In this document: positions 26,270-39,087 of the stretch, piece by piece
Layout: every line of letters starts with the position of its first letter
Numbering within the stretch: position 1 is the stretch's first letter
Assembly (NCBI GenBank): GCA_002749535.1
Contig: MZZL01000138.1
Coordinates: 527,902 to 591,901, forward strand
DNA from: Apophysomyces variabilis
Lineage: Eukaryota > Mucoromycota > Mucoromycetes > Mucorales > Mucoraceae
Reading direction: 5' to 3'
DNA: 64,000 nucleotides
Notes under the pieces: model-generated
What the model was told of the DNA's origin: nothing
The model's database searches: none
The model's input: only the letters and a program-made list of their open reading frames with translations
Program-made: the position numbers and the translations under genes

Positions 26270-28569
26270 ATGGGACTGGAAGATATTCCAACCAATGCCA
26301 CGGCCGGAGACGAACCCATGGAGGAGGAAATGTGGTCCTCTTGGGCACTCTTGATATTAATGACCTTGTTAATTGGCGCATTGTGGACGAGTTATTACTT
26401 ACAGCTACGAAAAATTCGAGCCATACATGAGACAGTCATTTCTATCATGGCAGGTACTTTATCATTGACATCCACTGAAGGATCGCTTTGTGCCTTTACT
26501 GAGGCGGTTTTGTGCAGGCATGATTGTCGGCCTTATCATCAAATTGTCTCCGGGTACTATCATTCAACGTATGATGCAATTCAACCAAGGTTATTTCTTC
26601 AACTTATTACTACCGCCAATCATCCTGAATTCCGGATACGAGCTGAAACGAGTACGTACATCGCTGGAAATCATTATCTACCAAGATGTTCTAAAGTTTC
26701 ATTGCTTCACAGCGGCATTTTTTCCTTAATTTCGGTACCATTCTGACATTTGCCATGGTGGGCACTTTTATCGCAGCTATTGTTACAGGGTAAGTATTGG
26801 GGAGAAAAATATATGGTTTATGATAAGCGATCTTATGCATTTGGATATGTCAGCGTTCTCACATACCTCTGGGCATTCTTCCATCCTGAAGGGATTCATA
26901 TCAGTTTTTTGGACAGCATGATTTTTGGATCCATTTTATCGGCTACGGACCCTGTGACGATCTTGGCTATCTTTGCACAACTCAATGTCGATCCTCAACT
27001 CTTTTCAATTATATCTGGTGAATCACTACTTAATGACGCAGTAGCCATTGTGCTCTCGGAGTAAGTGTAATTTTGTGTAATTTCCCTGATTATCTTACGG
27101 AAACGTGTTTGAACAGTACACTTCGGAAGTTTCGGGGTCAAGAATTACATGCTATTAACATATTTAAAGGTATCGGTCTCTTTCTCGGTGTATTTTGGGC
27201 ATCGACATTCATTGGGATCCTGTTTGGAATTGTTGTTGCATTGATGCTCAAGTATTCTCAACTGCATCGCTATGCTAATATTGAAGCATGCTTAATCAGT
27301 TTGATGGCTTATAGTAGCTACTTGTTCTCAAATGGCGCACAGATGTCAGGTATGTGACCGACCGAAATGAACGAAACAGTATCCTGAATGCTGTTCAGGC
27401 ATTGTGACGCTCTTGTTCACTGGTATCACGTTGAAGCATTATGCGTACGACAACATGTCTTTACGAACGAAAAGGGCCACAAAATACGTCTTCCAGATTC
27501 TGTCACAGCTCTCAGAAAATTTCATTTTTATCTACCTGGGCGTCAATCTTTTCACACAGACAGATTTAGATTATAAGCCATTATTTATCATGGTGACAAC
27601 TGTAAGTATATTTAATAAACCTGGTTGTTTTCATTCTGACTCCCGGTTATGTAGGTTTTCATTTGTATTGCTCGCTACTTTTCAGTTGCACCATTGTCAG
27701 CGCTGATCAATGCAGTTTGCCGTGCACTTGGAAAACCTGAGCAATTGCCACGCTCACATCAGTTGATGGTGTTTTGGGCTGGTCTTCGAGGAGCAGTAGC
27801 CTTTGCACTGGCCTCAGGTCTTACAGGAGAAAGTGGTCCGGCAATGCGTACAACGATTCTTGCGGTTGTAGTTCTTACGGTACTTATTTTTGGTGGAACA
27901 ACAAATCGTATGCTTCAAGTGCTCGAGATCAAAACGGGCGTGCAAGAGCCGGATGATTCATGTAGCGAGGATGAAGAAGACCATTTACCGGAACGTCAAA
28001 CAAATCCTCGTCGGGGGCGTAATGCATCAAGCGAGCATTTATTAAATATTAGTGACGATGACAACGATCATGACGAGGATTTCCAAGCACGATCCTCACG
28101 ATTTGGAAATTATTCTATGGATGTATCTATCGGAGGGCTACTCTCAGGTCCCTTGGGTGATCCAATTCCTGATCCCGGGCCGCCTCATTGGTTCATGTCG
28201 TTTGATGAGAAATGGCTCAAACCATTATTCACGAAACGCCATATTCAACAGCGGAACCAAACATTAGCAGAATACTGGAAAGAGAAACGACGAAAGATGG
28301 ATCGTGCTAATCGGAATATGCTTGCTGGTATACGAGGTATGGGTCTCGGTACCTCTTCTATGGACCATTTCGGAGATCAGGACGGAGAAGCTGTCAATTT
28401 GGGTACGGTGCATGCCACTGGTGATTTAAGCAATACAGGATCTTCGGGATTTCCCCGAACGACGTTAACTGGCTATGGTCAGACAAGTTCCAGTCCAACG
28501 TCAGGCAAACTTGTAGTGGGTTCGGGCAGGGTTTTTGGAAGATCCCCATCAGGTTCTCCTGATAAATAA
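26270..28569 (+). CDS. NHX1: Endosomal Na+(K+)/H+ exchanger, CPA1 family
   Basis: Seven exons: join(26270..26453, 26518..26651, 26713..26789, 26854..27060, 27117..27349, 27399..27601, 27655..28569), 650 residues. A chain of membrane helices carries the family marks: [27 protein letters not shown], the ion-site motif [11 protein letters not shown] (about 161-171), [14 protein letters not shown] (about 186-199) and [14 protein letters not shown] long acidic and polar cytosolic tail follows from about residue 440. This matches fungal Nhx1 and animal NHE6/7/9, which exchange lumenal H+ for Na+ or K+ in late endosomes/prevacuoles and tune their pH. The symbol is by family, not by proven orthology. 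Start: first ATG before a hydrophobic helix; an upstream exon cannot be excluded. Confidence 0.92.
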
Positions 28570-28871
28570 GCTTCACAACCAATATTTCATAATAAAAACT
28601 TAACATCATACCCGAATATTTTGGATAATAACTGTACAAACTATATTTAACCTACGATGGATTGGTTTTTGCGTAGGTTGTGATATAGTGAAAACATGAT
28701 GTAATTATATAATATCTAAACGTCTCGTGCCTATCTCCTCACTTCCAGACATATATGACGAGCTATCAGGGACCTATATACGGGGAGATTCCCTTATTTT
28801 CTTTGGATCCGTGTCGGAACGAAAGCCCGGGATACCGATTATCTTTAGGAGCGTTTTGGCTTTAGTATCCA
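28570..28871. other. Convergent 3' gap
   Basis: About 300 bp between the stop codons of the exchanger and the Q-rich gene; AT-rich, and probably holding both polyadenylation regions. Nothing else is seen. Confidence 0.4.
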
Positions 28872-29489
28872 TTAGTAGTACGGTGCTATTCCCGGATAAC
28901 CGGAAAATGGTATTTGTGGTGGGTAGGCACCGTAGGATGGTTGCTGCTGCGGCCAGTAAGTCACGGGAAACTGAGCCATCTGCTGAAAGGCCATCATGGG
29001 TGGCGGCGTATACACCAGTGAAGACTGATGATGATATGACATTGGATAATGACCATATGGCTGATACTGATATATTGACGGGTTTCGATAAGAAATCATT
29101 TGTGGCTGTTCCTGCTGGTATTGTTGATACTGTTGTTGATACTGCTGCTGTTGCTGCTGCTGATATTGCTGTTGTTGTGGGGGATGTTCGCGAAGTTTAT
29201 GCAGCCCATAAGCAACAGCGGCCGAGATACCTGCATCTCTCCAGAAATGTGGCTGCTCGCCGTGGTCCACCTCGTGCTTTCTCAACAGAGCCTCTGTTCC
29301 TACGAACGCTGCAGCATTAAATAGCCAATCAAACGAACTGTGTGTATGAGGAGGATAGGGATAATGCTGCTGCTGCGGATGAATGAACTGTTGGACCAAG
29401 CCGCTGACGAATGGATTCATAACAAGCCAAACAAAAAGAGAAAAAAGAAGAGAGAAAGAAAGAGTGCGTGTGCGAAATCGCGGGAGCAT
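28872..29489 (-). CDS. Q/Y/P-rich protein with N-terminal hydrophobic anchor, unknown function
   Basis: A single frame of 205 residues from ATG 29489; a later ATG at 29420 would give 182. The first start includes a hydrophobic helix (LSFSLLFSLFVWLVM, about 11-25) that could be a signal anchor. The middle (SFDWLFNAAAFVGTEALLRK and AGISAAVAYGLHKLREH) is well ordered, with an Ala/Gly-rich helix. From about residue 115 it becomes a run of Gln broken by Tyr (CAA/CAG repeats), then a Tyr/Pro/Met-rich tail with PPMMAF, YWPQQQPSYG and similar. I do not recognise the family. The Q/Y tail is prion-like in composition. It is convergent with the exchanger gene. Confidence 0.6.
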   Translation of the reverse strand: MLPRFRTRTLSFSLLFSLFVWLVMNPFVSGLVQQFIHPQQQHYPYPPHTHSSFDWLFNAAAFVGTEALLRKHEVDHGEQPHFWRDAGISAAVAYGLHKLREHPPQQQQYQQQQQQQYQQQYQQYQQEQPQMISYRNPSIYQYQPYGHYPMSYHHQSSLVYTPPPMMAFQQMAQFPVTYWPQQQPSYGAYPPQIPFSGYPGIAPYY

Positions 29490-32429
29490 CAGGTATTTTT
29501 TAATCAGCAGGGTATGACCATTTTGACTTCGTCGGAGTCTCTTCGAGACGTCCCGAGATCTAATGATACCCACCTCTGCCCGTGCCTGTCATTCACCTCG
29601 AGTTTTATAGTAACGGTATTTAAGATGTTCTACAAAGGGTAAGAATCCCATTTTTAAGAATCCCAGGTAGCAATTCTCCTGATAAAAAAAACATTGACGA
29701 AACTAGATACGCCGCTGAATATAGTCTTGCCATACACCTAATTAACTACAAGAATTCTATTATCCGTTGACAAGTCAATTGCACATTCAAGCATGTCTAC
29801 TAATGTAAGGTAAAGCTGTTGGAGCTTGCCAGTTACGTGTAACAAATATTTTAATGTGACACGCTGAAAGGAATCCAAGTTCTCTTTATAGATTAGATTA
29901 GGTGCGTTAAGGTTGATCTTGCCGCACGGATCAACGAGTCAACCATGATAACAGCGGCCGTCAATCCTAAAAGACATCAGAGAGCTGTATCCCAAGCCTA
30001 TTATCGTACCAATATGCCACGTCAATATCGCGACTGATAAACCGTTAGTGCACGGATTAGACGGTAACACTTCCGAACCTTGGCGGAGACAGCCATGATA
30101 ACTGACAAACTATCATGCGGACGACGCAAATTAGAAATCGAGCATGAAACATTATCACTTAGGTTTAGTGCCATATTAAGCAGCCTAGCAACGGTAAAAA
30201 TAAGCTTTAATAAGGATAAAAAAAATAAAGCAGCACGTCTTCGCCAAAAAGTACTGGCAGACTTGCCTGGGCGTTAACTTGGATGTCGACTATTGCATCT
30301 CTTCAGCTTGGGTAGGTAAAGCTCATGTGAACCAAAGCATGACTCTAAGAGGAAATCTCGCCTACTTTACCATATAGTAAGCTCGGAATGGCATTGCTGC
30401 CGTATTAGTCGGGTTCATAAAAAATTAGCCAAACTTTAAGCGCAAAACGAAAGATATATCATGTAGACTTGTAAAGCAAGTCTTTAGCTTAGTGCAGAAA
30501 CCCTCGTTCAGCGTTCAAAAAGAAAAGTGAGAGTCTCAGAGTAAGGATATACATTTCCTGGTTTGGAATATGACGTTTTGGCATAAGGTTGGTTCCACCA
30601 AAAGCACGTAAGCACTTCAATGCCATGCACTACCATGCATGCATGGGCGGAAAGTACTTTAATGCAGAGATCCTATTGGTCGTTATGGCTCCCTAGGGTT
30701 TTACCTGCCCATATGGATAAACAGTTCATTAACGTTAATCATAGATCGTAGAAGTAAGTCACTATAAACAGAATAACTATAATGCATAAGAGTAAATATG
30801 AACGTCGCTAGATAACGGAGGGACGGAGCCTGTCATAATGGTCCACACAGTCATAAAAAAATGCTTCTTGTATCGTTTAACCAAGCCAAAACCAAAAATA
30901 ACTTACAGTCGCACATAAGCTATATTTTTGCGGACACATAGAATTAGTTACAGAATGCCGAGAGGAAAACCACCGAGAACAAACTCTCAGTTATCAGATC
31001 GGAAACCCGCGTTGATGTACATGTCAACGTGCGCTTTTCATTCTTTTTATCGTTCCATTATCGGCAAATCCCATTGGAAACGAGTTGCAGAACTCTTCCA
31101 TAATTTAGCCAGAAGCCCACATTCTTATCCCGTTTGTGATAAGTCTAGAAGGGCCATGGCCTACAGAGATGGGGACCAACAGTTGCAACTCTGGTTGGTT
31201 CAAGTGGATTTGGACCCTTAAAAAACAAAAGTGAACTGCTTTAATACTATTTCTGGATTGTTCGTTAATTGATTGATTCAGAAATCAGGGAATATTGCAA
31301 TAAATCGGAAGTCGACTCAAATCGATGATTATTCACCCCTATGCATCACTTCTTGAGATTTGGTCATCATAATTTGTGTAATAACTCTTAGCTGCCATTT
31401 CAAGAATTCGAAACTTTCCTATTTCTGGGATGAATCTACCTGCAGCATCCGTTATTAGGTTATATAGAGATATTAATCGCATCATTGACCCTCCGGTCTC
31501 AATTATAGACGCCCGTAGGCTAACATAAAGTATTGCGTTTCTGATAATTTCACGTGCCGACGCATCGCCTCCATTTGAGTTGTTTACCTGGAAAGTTGCT
31601 ATGGCGTACTTGAAAACATGTGACCGGATCGGTTTTAAGCCTTTTCTATATCATAATCTATGGACCTACTGGATAACCTAACTATCTATCGAGTAGATAA
31701 AAATTCGCAATAATGAACTCGACCTAATGTTCATACATGCCATTGCAAATTACTAAAGTTATTAACCCTGTATGGAAAGGTACAGTTACGATACCACTGT
31801 TGCGTATCGACAGGGAGAAGGCAGATGCCGGTACTCAGAAATCATTAATTCAGTCTGAACCCAAGATTGTCTGTAATACTTGTATTTGTGAAAGCTAATG
31901 TTCATATCGCTATAGAGCCAACTCTTTGTTTCCTAGCTTACAAAGTTTATGCAGCAAAGTTGTTATTTTCTTGCTTGGTTGGTATCCATAGCGTAGCATT
32001 ACAGTGTTTATTGCCAATGCCGAAAACTTTGGATACAGAACAGCAATGCTCTGTTTTTTTTTTTAGTCTCGGCTCTCTGGTAAGCATTTCGATATGCAAC
32101 AAACAGTACAATATGTATCAGGTTACAGGAATTGGTTTCTGCTGGTTGTATTTGTGCCCATTACAAGAACTGCAGGATGGTGTCATTGAGCGAGTTATGC
32201 AAGATGTTTTAGGTTATGCTTACGCTGCATCTGTGCCTGACTGACAGATCCGATTGGTTTTTCCATTCTTTTTGAGTTTATTGAAAAGGAAAAAGAGGGG
32301 AGGGGAGTCTTTTGCTAGTATGAACGAAAGAGGGAGTAAAGATGAAGGAGAGAACGGTACAATGATGTGCACAGATAAAAGCGACATACAAATGAATAAA
32401 AACATAAGAAAGTCCATGAAGGAATGTAT
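29490..32429. other. 2.9 kb interval without a supported gene
   Basis: Short frames occur (for example 30928-31221 and 31867-32244 on the plus strand) but none shows a domain, a strong start context or family blocks. The right end is the 3' flank of the minus-strand kinase gene. No tRNA, repeat array or transposon end was seen. Confidence 0.45.
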
Positions 32430-33596
32430 TCAGAGCCACCAGGATTCTTTCTCTTGACTATGAACGAACATGTCAATATCATCATCCTCTTCATGGTCTG
32501 GGTAAACGTGTGCAAATGGATCACACTCAGCATCTGCTGCTCTTTCTTCTTCTTCAATCATGTCTGACCACGAGGTTCCGGTTCCGCCGCTGAATATAGC
32601 CGAATCGAAGCTCACCTTGTCTAACTTCTGTGGTGCAGCCGTAGGAATATCCACAGGTGATAAGGGCTCTTCTTCGTCCGAGAATTCGTCGTCTGTGTCA
32701 TCCAATACCAGGCGATCGAGGGCAAGAAATTGTTCTCTCATTTCAGCCACCGATGGCCGGTCAGCTGCATGGATCGAAAGGATCTTGGTAAGAAATCGGT
32801 AACAGGACATAGTCAGGGAAGGGAATAGTTGCTCTTTTAACATGATGGGATTACGCTTAAACTCAGCATAAGCCGGGTCCATGGATGTTGCTTCTTGCCA
32901 AGGATTTCTTCCAAAAATCAAGGCGAGCAGAAGGATCCCGAGACTCCAGGTGTCCGAAGCAGCAGCATCATAAGGAACCAAGATAGTTTGGTCATCATCG
33001 AAATGCTCCGGTGCCAGATACGTGGTTGAACCACATCCAAATTCCAGTGAATAGCGTTCACGCGTGGCCAATCCAAAATCGGCGACCTTACACACAAACT
33101 CATCGTCGTTGTCTTCGTCATCACACTTAAGAAGGATGTTTTCCAGTTTGATATCACGATGGTAGATATGTTGTGCATGCATATGTTCAACCCCTTCTAA
33201 GATTTGACTAAACACAGTCTTGACAAGCCGTTCATCGCGCACTGCGGATGGGTCACGGATAACGAAGTCGAAGAGGTCGCCTTGATCGCAGAGTTCCATT
33301 ACCATAAAAATATATTTGTCGTCTTGTATCACGCGATGGAGGCCGAGTAGATAGGGATGTTTGAGGGAAGCTTGAATATCGATTTCGAGTTGTTGAAGTT
33401 GAAGTTGTTGGTGGTCCAGCCCAGATTTGCTGAGGATTTTGATAGCCACATAAGTATTGTCAGTCAGGCATTGGCCAAGAAATAGGCATCCGTAAGAACC
33501 CCTTCCAAGCTCCTCGAGGAGCTGGTAGTTGTCATCGATGACCTTGTCCACCATGGACGAAGATACCTCAGTCCAGTAATCTTGTTGTGTAACCAT
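32430..33596 (-). CDS. Ser/Thr protein kinase, Ran1/Ksp1-like
   Basis: A single exon of 388 residues, started at ATG 33596 (the frame is open further up but without an ATG). It is a complete kinase domain: G-loop GRGSYGCLFLG (31-41), VAIK Lys at 53, catalytic loop HRDIKLEN (146-153), VADFGLA (171-177), the YLAPEHF P+1 region and SDTWSLGILL. An acidic tail follows (DDTDDEFSDEEE and a late DEE/DD cluster) with a C-terminal WWL. The LEELGRGSYG...CDQGDLFD layout and the short domain fit the fungal Ran1/Pat1-Ksp1-Sks1 group, which links nutrient state to growth, meiosis or filamentation. The exact orthologue is not resolved. Being intronless sets it apart from most genes here. Confidence 0.9.
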   Translation of the reverse strand: MVTQQDYWTEVSSSMVDKVIDDNYQLLEELGRGSYGCLFLGQCLTDNTYVAIKILSKSGLDHQQLQLQQLEIDIQASLKHPYLLGLHRVIQDDKYIFMVMELCDQGDLFDFVIRDPSAVRDERLVKTVFSQILEGVEHMHAQHIYHRDIKLENILLKCDDEDNDDEFVCKVADFGLATRERYSLEFGCGSTTYLAPEHFDDDQTILVPYDAAASDTWSLGILLLALIFGRNPWQEATSMDPAYAEFKRNPIMLKEQLFPSLTMSCYRFLTKILSIHAADRPSVAEMREQFLALDRLVLDDTDDEFSDEEEPLSPVDIPTAAPQKLDKVSFDSAIFSGGTGTSWSDMIEEEERAADAECDPFAHVYPDHEEDDDIDMFVHSQEKESWWL

Positions 33597-36500
33597 ATGG
33601 AGTTGCGTTGATTTTCCTTCTTTGTCAGTTCTTTTGGGCTTGTGTAAGTTAGTTGTTTTTATCACTTTCTTTTTGGGTGCAAGAATAATTAACAGGTCAA
33701 AAGGTTTCTAAAGCGGGCTTTTTTCAATTTTTATATGTTTTGTTCAGGTGGAGTGTCGAACGCCGAAGGGCAAAGTCGAGTAAAAGTTGAAGCGAAGAAT
33801 TACGGACATGGTACAATGAGGAAACAAGTTGTGGAAAAAAAGCCAGACGAGCCTTTTTCTTTTCTGGAATAGCTGTTGATATGCTATAGGGAGTTTCTTT
33901 GTTTTTCGGTCGGTGAATATTTTTGTTCTTGAGGTAGGTAAATCGGAAGAGGGTGAGTTCAGTGGATCAAGCGAGTTGCAATCATCTTGGGCAAACAAAG
34001 TAACGTTGGGTAATGTACAAAGGTTAAATGGGGAAGTTGTAAAACAAAAAGAATAAGAAGAAAAAGAAGAATATGGATAAGGGAAACAAAGGGATTATTT
34101 ATCTCTTTGTGAATAGCGTGCGTAAACACACAGACTAGAGGGAAAAGAAATAGGGAATAAAAGAGGTCAAGGAGTGCGTTAGCAGTGGAAAAGCCAAAAA
34201 AGAGGAAAAACGTACTGCATGCTAACGAAAAAAAGAGAGGGAGAAAAGTACAATGTCAGCTACTCATTTTGATTGGTCAAAATGTAACTCAACATTTCGG
34301 ACATGACGCAACAAAAACACAAGCACAGTGTCTTTTTAATGCCTCTGGGAACACAAGTCAACTTAATTAGGAAATTAGGTTACACTTAACACATCCTCGT
34401 TTTTTTCTATGTGCGTGGTTTGTTGTTGTTGTTGTTGGGTTAAAACATTGATCCTAACTATTTTCTCTCCTATTTTGTTCATCCGTCCTATCCAATAGAG
34501 TAAAACATCCTATTTGCAAATATCTCATCTTTCTCTTTCTGAACAGCGAGTTATAACTTCGCGATGGATGAATTGAACAATAGATATGATTCAATGATAA
34601 CGGCATTAAATTTGCTTGAAACCGAACGATGCTTTCTTTTTCGTCTCTGTAATCTTCCCAGATGCAACTCATCTTGTAATTTGTTGGATTGTATTTGATC
34701 ATATGGCCCCGTACAATTGGACTAAGATCCAAAACTGTATATCAACCTTAAATCAGCTAATGAAAAGTTCTAAGACCTGCTTCCTGCACATGACTCGATG
34801 ACCAAATATCGTTAAACTCATATTACCCGTCTGAGATAAATATAGTCCATCGCTCACCCAAAGCACCGAGAGCTGTTCTACGTACACCTCTCTTATCTAA
34901 TTAGATTGTTATTGAATCCTTTGTGCAACGAAGAATATGTATATAAAGTTTTTCACAAAACATGTCGCATACGTCGCCATTGTTATTGCCAAAGTTGGCC
35001 ACTGTGTTACCAAGCACCATTTTGCTAATTTATAGGAATCTATTTCGCGAGACACGAAATGGGGCATCCCAACTTAGTTCTTCTTTTTCCCTTACTTAAC
35101 GAATTCTGGAGTTATTAATTAGAGAAAACCTAGCGCAAAACGACACATATAACACAGAAATATGCCAATTAGGTTGCTATCGAGCTTGTGATGTCTATTG
35201 GGAACTTGACCCAAAAATAGATTACAGCTCGTGTTGGCATTAGACGACAAGGAAAAAAAAAGTATCCGGACATATCTGCGATAGACCGCTGTGCCGTACA
35301 CATGGACAAACTGGGTTGGCCACGCTGTAGAAAATCAAAGGATTGATAGATGCAACGCACTTTAAATGTTTTGGCACTTGATCAGTAAAGATAAACAAGT
35401 TCAATAAACAGATATTAGCTAGTTGCTAAGCAGATATTAAGGAATCTCTTTTCGTTTATTGCCGTTCAGTGACTGTACAGATCTGATAGCAATTACTGAC
35501 ACGACGAAAGTTCAAATGGACGTGATACGGAATAAGCAAATTCCCGTTTCTGAGCGACGCATAGCTTGACAGTCAAAGACCATTCAGCGATGATTGAACA
35601 TTGTGAGTGTCGCTAGACACCGGATATGTGTTCCGTGCCTGTTTGTTCAGAAATGAAACTAGTAGATTTTGAATGATTCGTCGACCAATCACAAACTTGA
35701 TGTCCTAAGTAGTAATAGAAGGATTTGGTCTGCATTAAATCACAATATCTCCGATCCCCTTTTCCCCAAACTTTATGGGGAGAGGTTGCTGTTCTCGAGA
35801 TGATTGCTACTTCATCTAGATCAAAAGATCGGTAAGCATATTAATCGATGTTTATCCAACCCCTCACAGGTTGTGTCAACAGATCTTTGCCAAAAGACCT
35901 TCCATAGAATAGCATTAGTGTGAGAGTCGATGTTTCAGATTGAAACCAACAACAAATGCATGCCCGGATTGACGTCGTGTGACATCTGGTCGGGAAAATT
36001 CCCATCGCTTTACTGGCATTCCGCTTGTTGAATGAACACTTAGTGTCAGATGCCTGAATTGAGAAACAAAGTATCCCTAGAAATATATTGTCTATCCCAT
36101 AGTTCATATATCGCAAGTCTTCCCCGCCCAGAACATAGAGGCTTTTCATGCATTTCGTGTAAGCTTTAAATAAGCAAACTTTAACCGAAATATGGTGTGA
36201 GTCCATAATCTAAGTTGCATATCACCTATAATCACCCCATTTTGAACCAATCGCATGTTTCTATAGTCCAGTGCTCATTGACCCAAATGATTCCCTTTAC
36301 TTTACGTATAAAGATCTGTCATTCAGCTGATGAGGCGATGGGCATGGTTCCCAGTGCCTATTATACACTTACAAGCAATCGAGCTGCAAGAAGACAAGGA
36401 CTTCAACCCACAAAGTACGACAAGGTCATTAACCGTGGGAAAACTATACGTTCCAATAGGACCAATCAATTTCAATTATCCTCTTCTTTGTCACTTCAAT

Positions 36501-37170
36501 TTGCTCTGGCAATCCACCTGCTTCGTCATCAGAACTGTGTCTGCTTTAGTTTTGCTTTCGTCCTTATCTGTCTATTGCTTAAACAAACATGAAAATCTCT
36601 TCTTCGCGTCAACACAGGTGTAATTATCTAGGTTACAGTAATGTTTGCAAAAGAAGAAAGGAAATTCGAAATAGAACTTTCCATTTAAAAAAGCCAAAAG
36701 CTCTAAACATGTACCGACAATGGGCAATAGGACTTTCCTTCCCAAAACAAAACGCCATTCGTACGTAATAATATTCTTTACAACAAAATAGCTGCTAGAC
36801 TTAGATGGCCCTCTCCATACAGTTGCAATCTTTTCCTTGTACAGATCAGACAAGAAATGGTTAAGCTTAAACAACCCGTTCCAGAAAAGGACTTAATTTT
36901 TCTCGTTATCCCAATGCTTTATGGCGATTTAGAGCCATCTGAACTCTCCTCATTTTCGGTCTAACATGATAAAATGTTCTAGAACGACATCTTTAATGAA
37001 TGGAGCGGGTTTCCTTCACTTGAAAGCTAAAACACCGTTCTGAATCTTCCCAGCTGCTTACAGCTACCAGCAACTGAATCCATGCTTTCCATAATACTCA
37101 TTCTATAGATGACATGCATAGCACAGATAACTCGGGGAATCGCCTTCTTTACTGTTTGTATATACTACCA
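33597..37170. other. 3.6 kb interval without a supported gene
   Basis: The first about 600 bp are purine-rich on the plus strand, hence pyrimidine-rich on the coding strand upstream of the kinase, and are probably its promoter and leader. A short GTT repeat lies near 34421-34437. Beyond that only short unrelated frames occur on both strands, with no domain and no closing splice model. No RNA gene was recognised. Confidence 0.45.
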
Positions 37171-38844
37171 TTATGCGGAAGATACCCCGGTTGGAAACGG
37201 GTTGGCTTTACTCAGGACCAGAAACTGTTTCTCATGCGACAGGTAGCCCTTGATATAGCCCTGATATTCTGTCAAGGAACAATGCAACAAAAAGTGAATC
37301 CTTCTTACCTTGTAGATCATGTTTGCCAGGTACCACTCAACTTCTTCAGCGTCTATGCTTAATCCAACATATTCCAACGCCTTTTTAAACATGATCATCG
37401 GTATTCGTGTATTGCGATCCTGCAGTATAAATCTGTAGTTGCTTGAAATTACTTGACCAACGTTCTGCATTTGAGGTATACTATAAATCTCACTTACACT
37501 TTACGGAATAGTTGCCTTATGACGATACTTTGAGCCTTTTCAACCGCAAAATAAGTACCTTGACGAATCAAGACCGCTTCAGAGGCTACCAAAGCCTCGT
37601 TAAATGCTTTAACATCACCACATTTAAGGGCATCTGCAAGAGCACCGTATGTGTGTCGAGCCTTGGGAAATCTTTCTAGCAATGTGCGTGTGGGCAATAC
37701 ACCTCTCATCAAACGAATTGGCAAAAGTGTCTGTAAAATCAGTCTATGAAACATAAGCGTGATTTTCTCACTTGTTCGAAAGAACTTACTCTTTGTTTCT
37801 ACGATGAGAATTAGCACATTCCCTGAAAGCCATATTTAACTCTTGCTCGGCCTTTGCATCTATTAGTTACGATTGTCCCTCCTTCTCGTTGTGTTTTACC
37901 TTGTTATAATCTTCTTGTAAGAAATGCAGTCTACCTAAATAATACCAAAACGTAACGCGGTCGCTTTTCGGGAACTCGTCAATTGAAGGCATATCCGCCG
38001 CTCCAAGGGCGCGTAATATGTTTTTGCATAAATTTTGTTGTTTCAACTGCATATATCTCATCATTAGAAGGAGCAAGTATTATGCAATGGCTACCTTGAA
38101 ATAAATTCGAAACAAAATACCAATCATGCAGTATGTGCCGTACTTTCTTGATGTATTCATTACACCTCTAGCCGTTGATTCATATTAGGATCCAAGCCTT
38201 GAATCTTTTTCTCTGACTACCTGTCCGTAATACAGTAAGTGAATGATTTACTGATCACATTGGCTGCTTCTTCCAACTTTTTTCGCTGTCCATCGGTGGC
38301 CACTTCGTCGTCGGCCTTTACAATGTCATTAACCACATTACGATGAGTATCGTCTAGTTACCTTGGATGCAATGATGCGCAAATCGTTGTTAATAACGTA
38401 CAATATAGGTAAGCACCAACGTGTGAATCCGGACATAGACCTTTGAAAAGCCCTAACGTTTTATACAGCATAAATTATACCTTTGCCTTTTTCTTTGATT
38501 TGACGGTTTATGCTTACTGCACTACGTCTTTCTGTGCCTCGAAAGCCTCTACATATTGTCCCTGGTCCATAAAGACGGCTGCTTTTAGATGGCCCAAAGC
38601 CATATCATCCCAAGGAGATCCAAGACGATTACGGCACATAGGCTCCAACTTATTCACCTGTCCATGCAATAATAAGTGAGTATACTGCCATGTCTGTTGT
38701 TCCGGTGTGCTGTACTTGGATATTCTGCTCAAGTAAGCTGGAAACGTGGTAATCGTTGATGGAAAATAGGTTGGCTAAGTTTTTCCCATTCTCACTGTTG
38801 CTGTAAGTCTGGATCTTTGACAGATACAGTTGGAAGGCCTTCAT
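37171..38844 (-). CDS. PCI-domain protein of the PCID2/Thp1/Csn12 family
   Basis: Ten exons: complement(37171..37260, 37309..37441, 37498..37743, 37790..37851, 37900..38046, 38095..38146, 38221..38315, 38362..38440, 38518..38657, 38716..38844), 390 residues, close to human PCID2 (399). Family blocks: WDDMALGHLKAAVFM, KLEEAANVISKSFTYC, YGTYCMIGILFRIYFK, RVTFWYYLGRLHFLQEDYNK, LILQTLLPIRLMRGVLP, then the winged-helix end EVEWYLANMIYKGYIKGYLS and LVLSKANPFP. The PCI domain spans roughly 190-370. Members include the TREX-2 mRNA-export subunit Thp1/PCID2 and the COP9-associated Csn12; the length and C-terminus favour the PCID2 type. It should act at the nuclear pore in coupling transcription to mRNA export. 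It is divergent from CLP1. Confidence 0.92.
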
Positions 38845-39087
38845 TGCTGTTCGTTATGTTCGTGGTGTCTTCGGGAAAGTGAAATGCCAGACTTAGAAAT
38901 CCATGGACGTGACTGGTACCTCTTGAACACCTAAAAAGTTCGAGCGCGCGCCTCAGACGTGGCTTTCCAAATTACTTATTCCATCGGCAGCATCATGCAA
39001 GATAAAGTAAGATGCTGATGACCCATGACGAAGGGATATTAATAAATAGCGGAAATATGATAGGAAGAACTGCAGCCTACACGCGAA
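38845..39087. promoter_or_regulatory. Compact divergent promoter, PCID2-type gene / CLP1
   Basis: Only 243 bp separate the two start codons, so the genes must share a bidirectional promoter region, unless CLP1 has an extra upstream exon. The stretch is of mixed composition, with a CGCGCGC run near 38943-38949 and no clear TATA box. The two products act in linked steps (3'-end formation and export of mRNA). Confidence 0.55.

Noticed and set aside
30928..31221. 97-codon plus-strand frame
   Set aside because: Basic, low-information peptide without family blocks and without neighbours that explain it.
31867..32244. 125-codon plus-strand frame
   Set aside because: No ATG at its first codon, no recognisable motif, and internal sequences resembling splice sites; no model closed.
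37466..37500. A 35-nt intron in the PCID2-type gene
   Set aside because: Too short for this gene set; a 56-nt intron using the GTAAGT donor at 37497 and acceptor before 37441 restores the family sequence.
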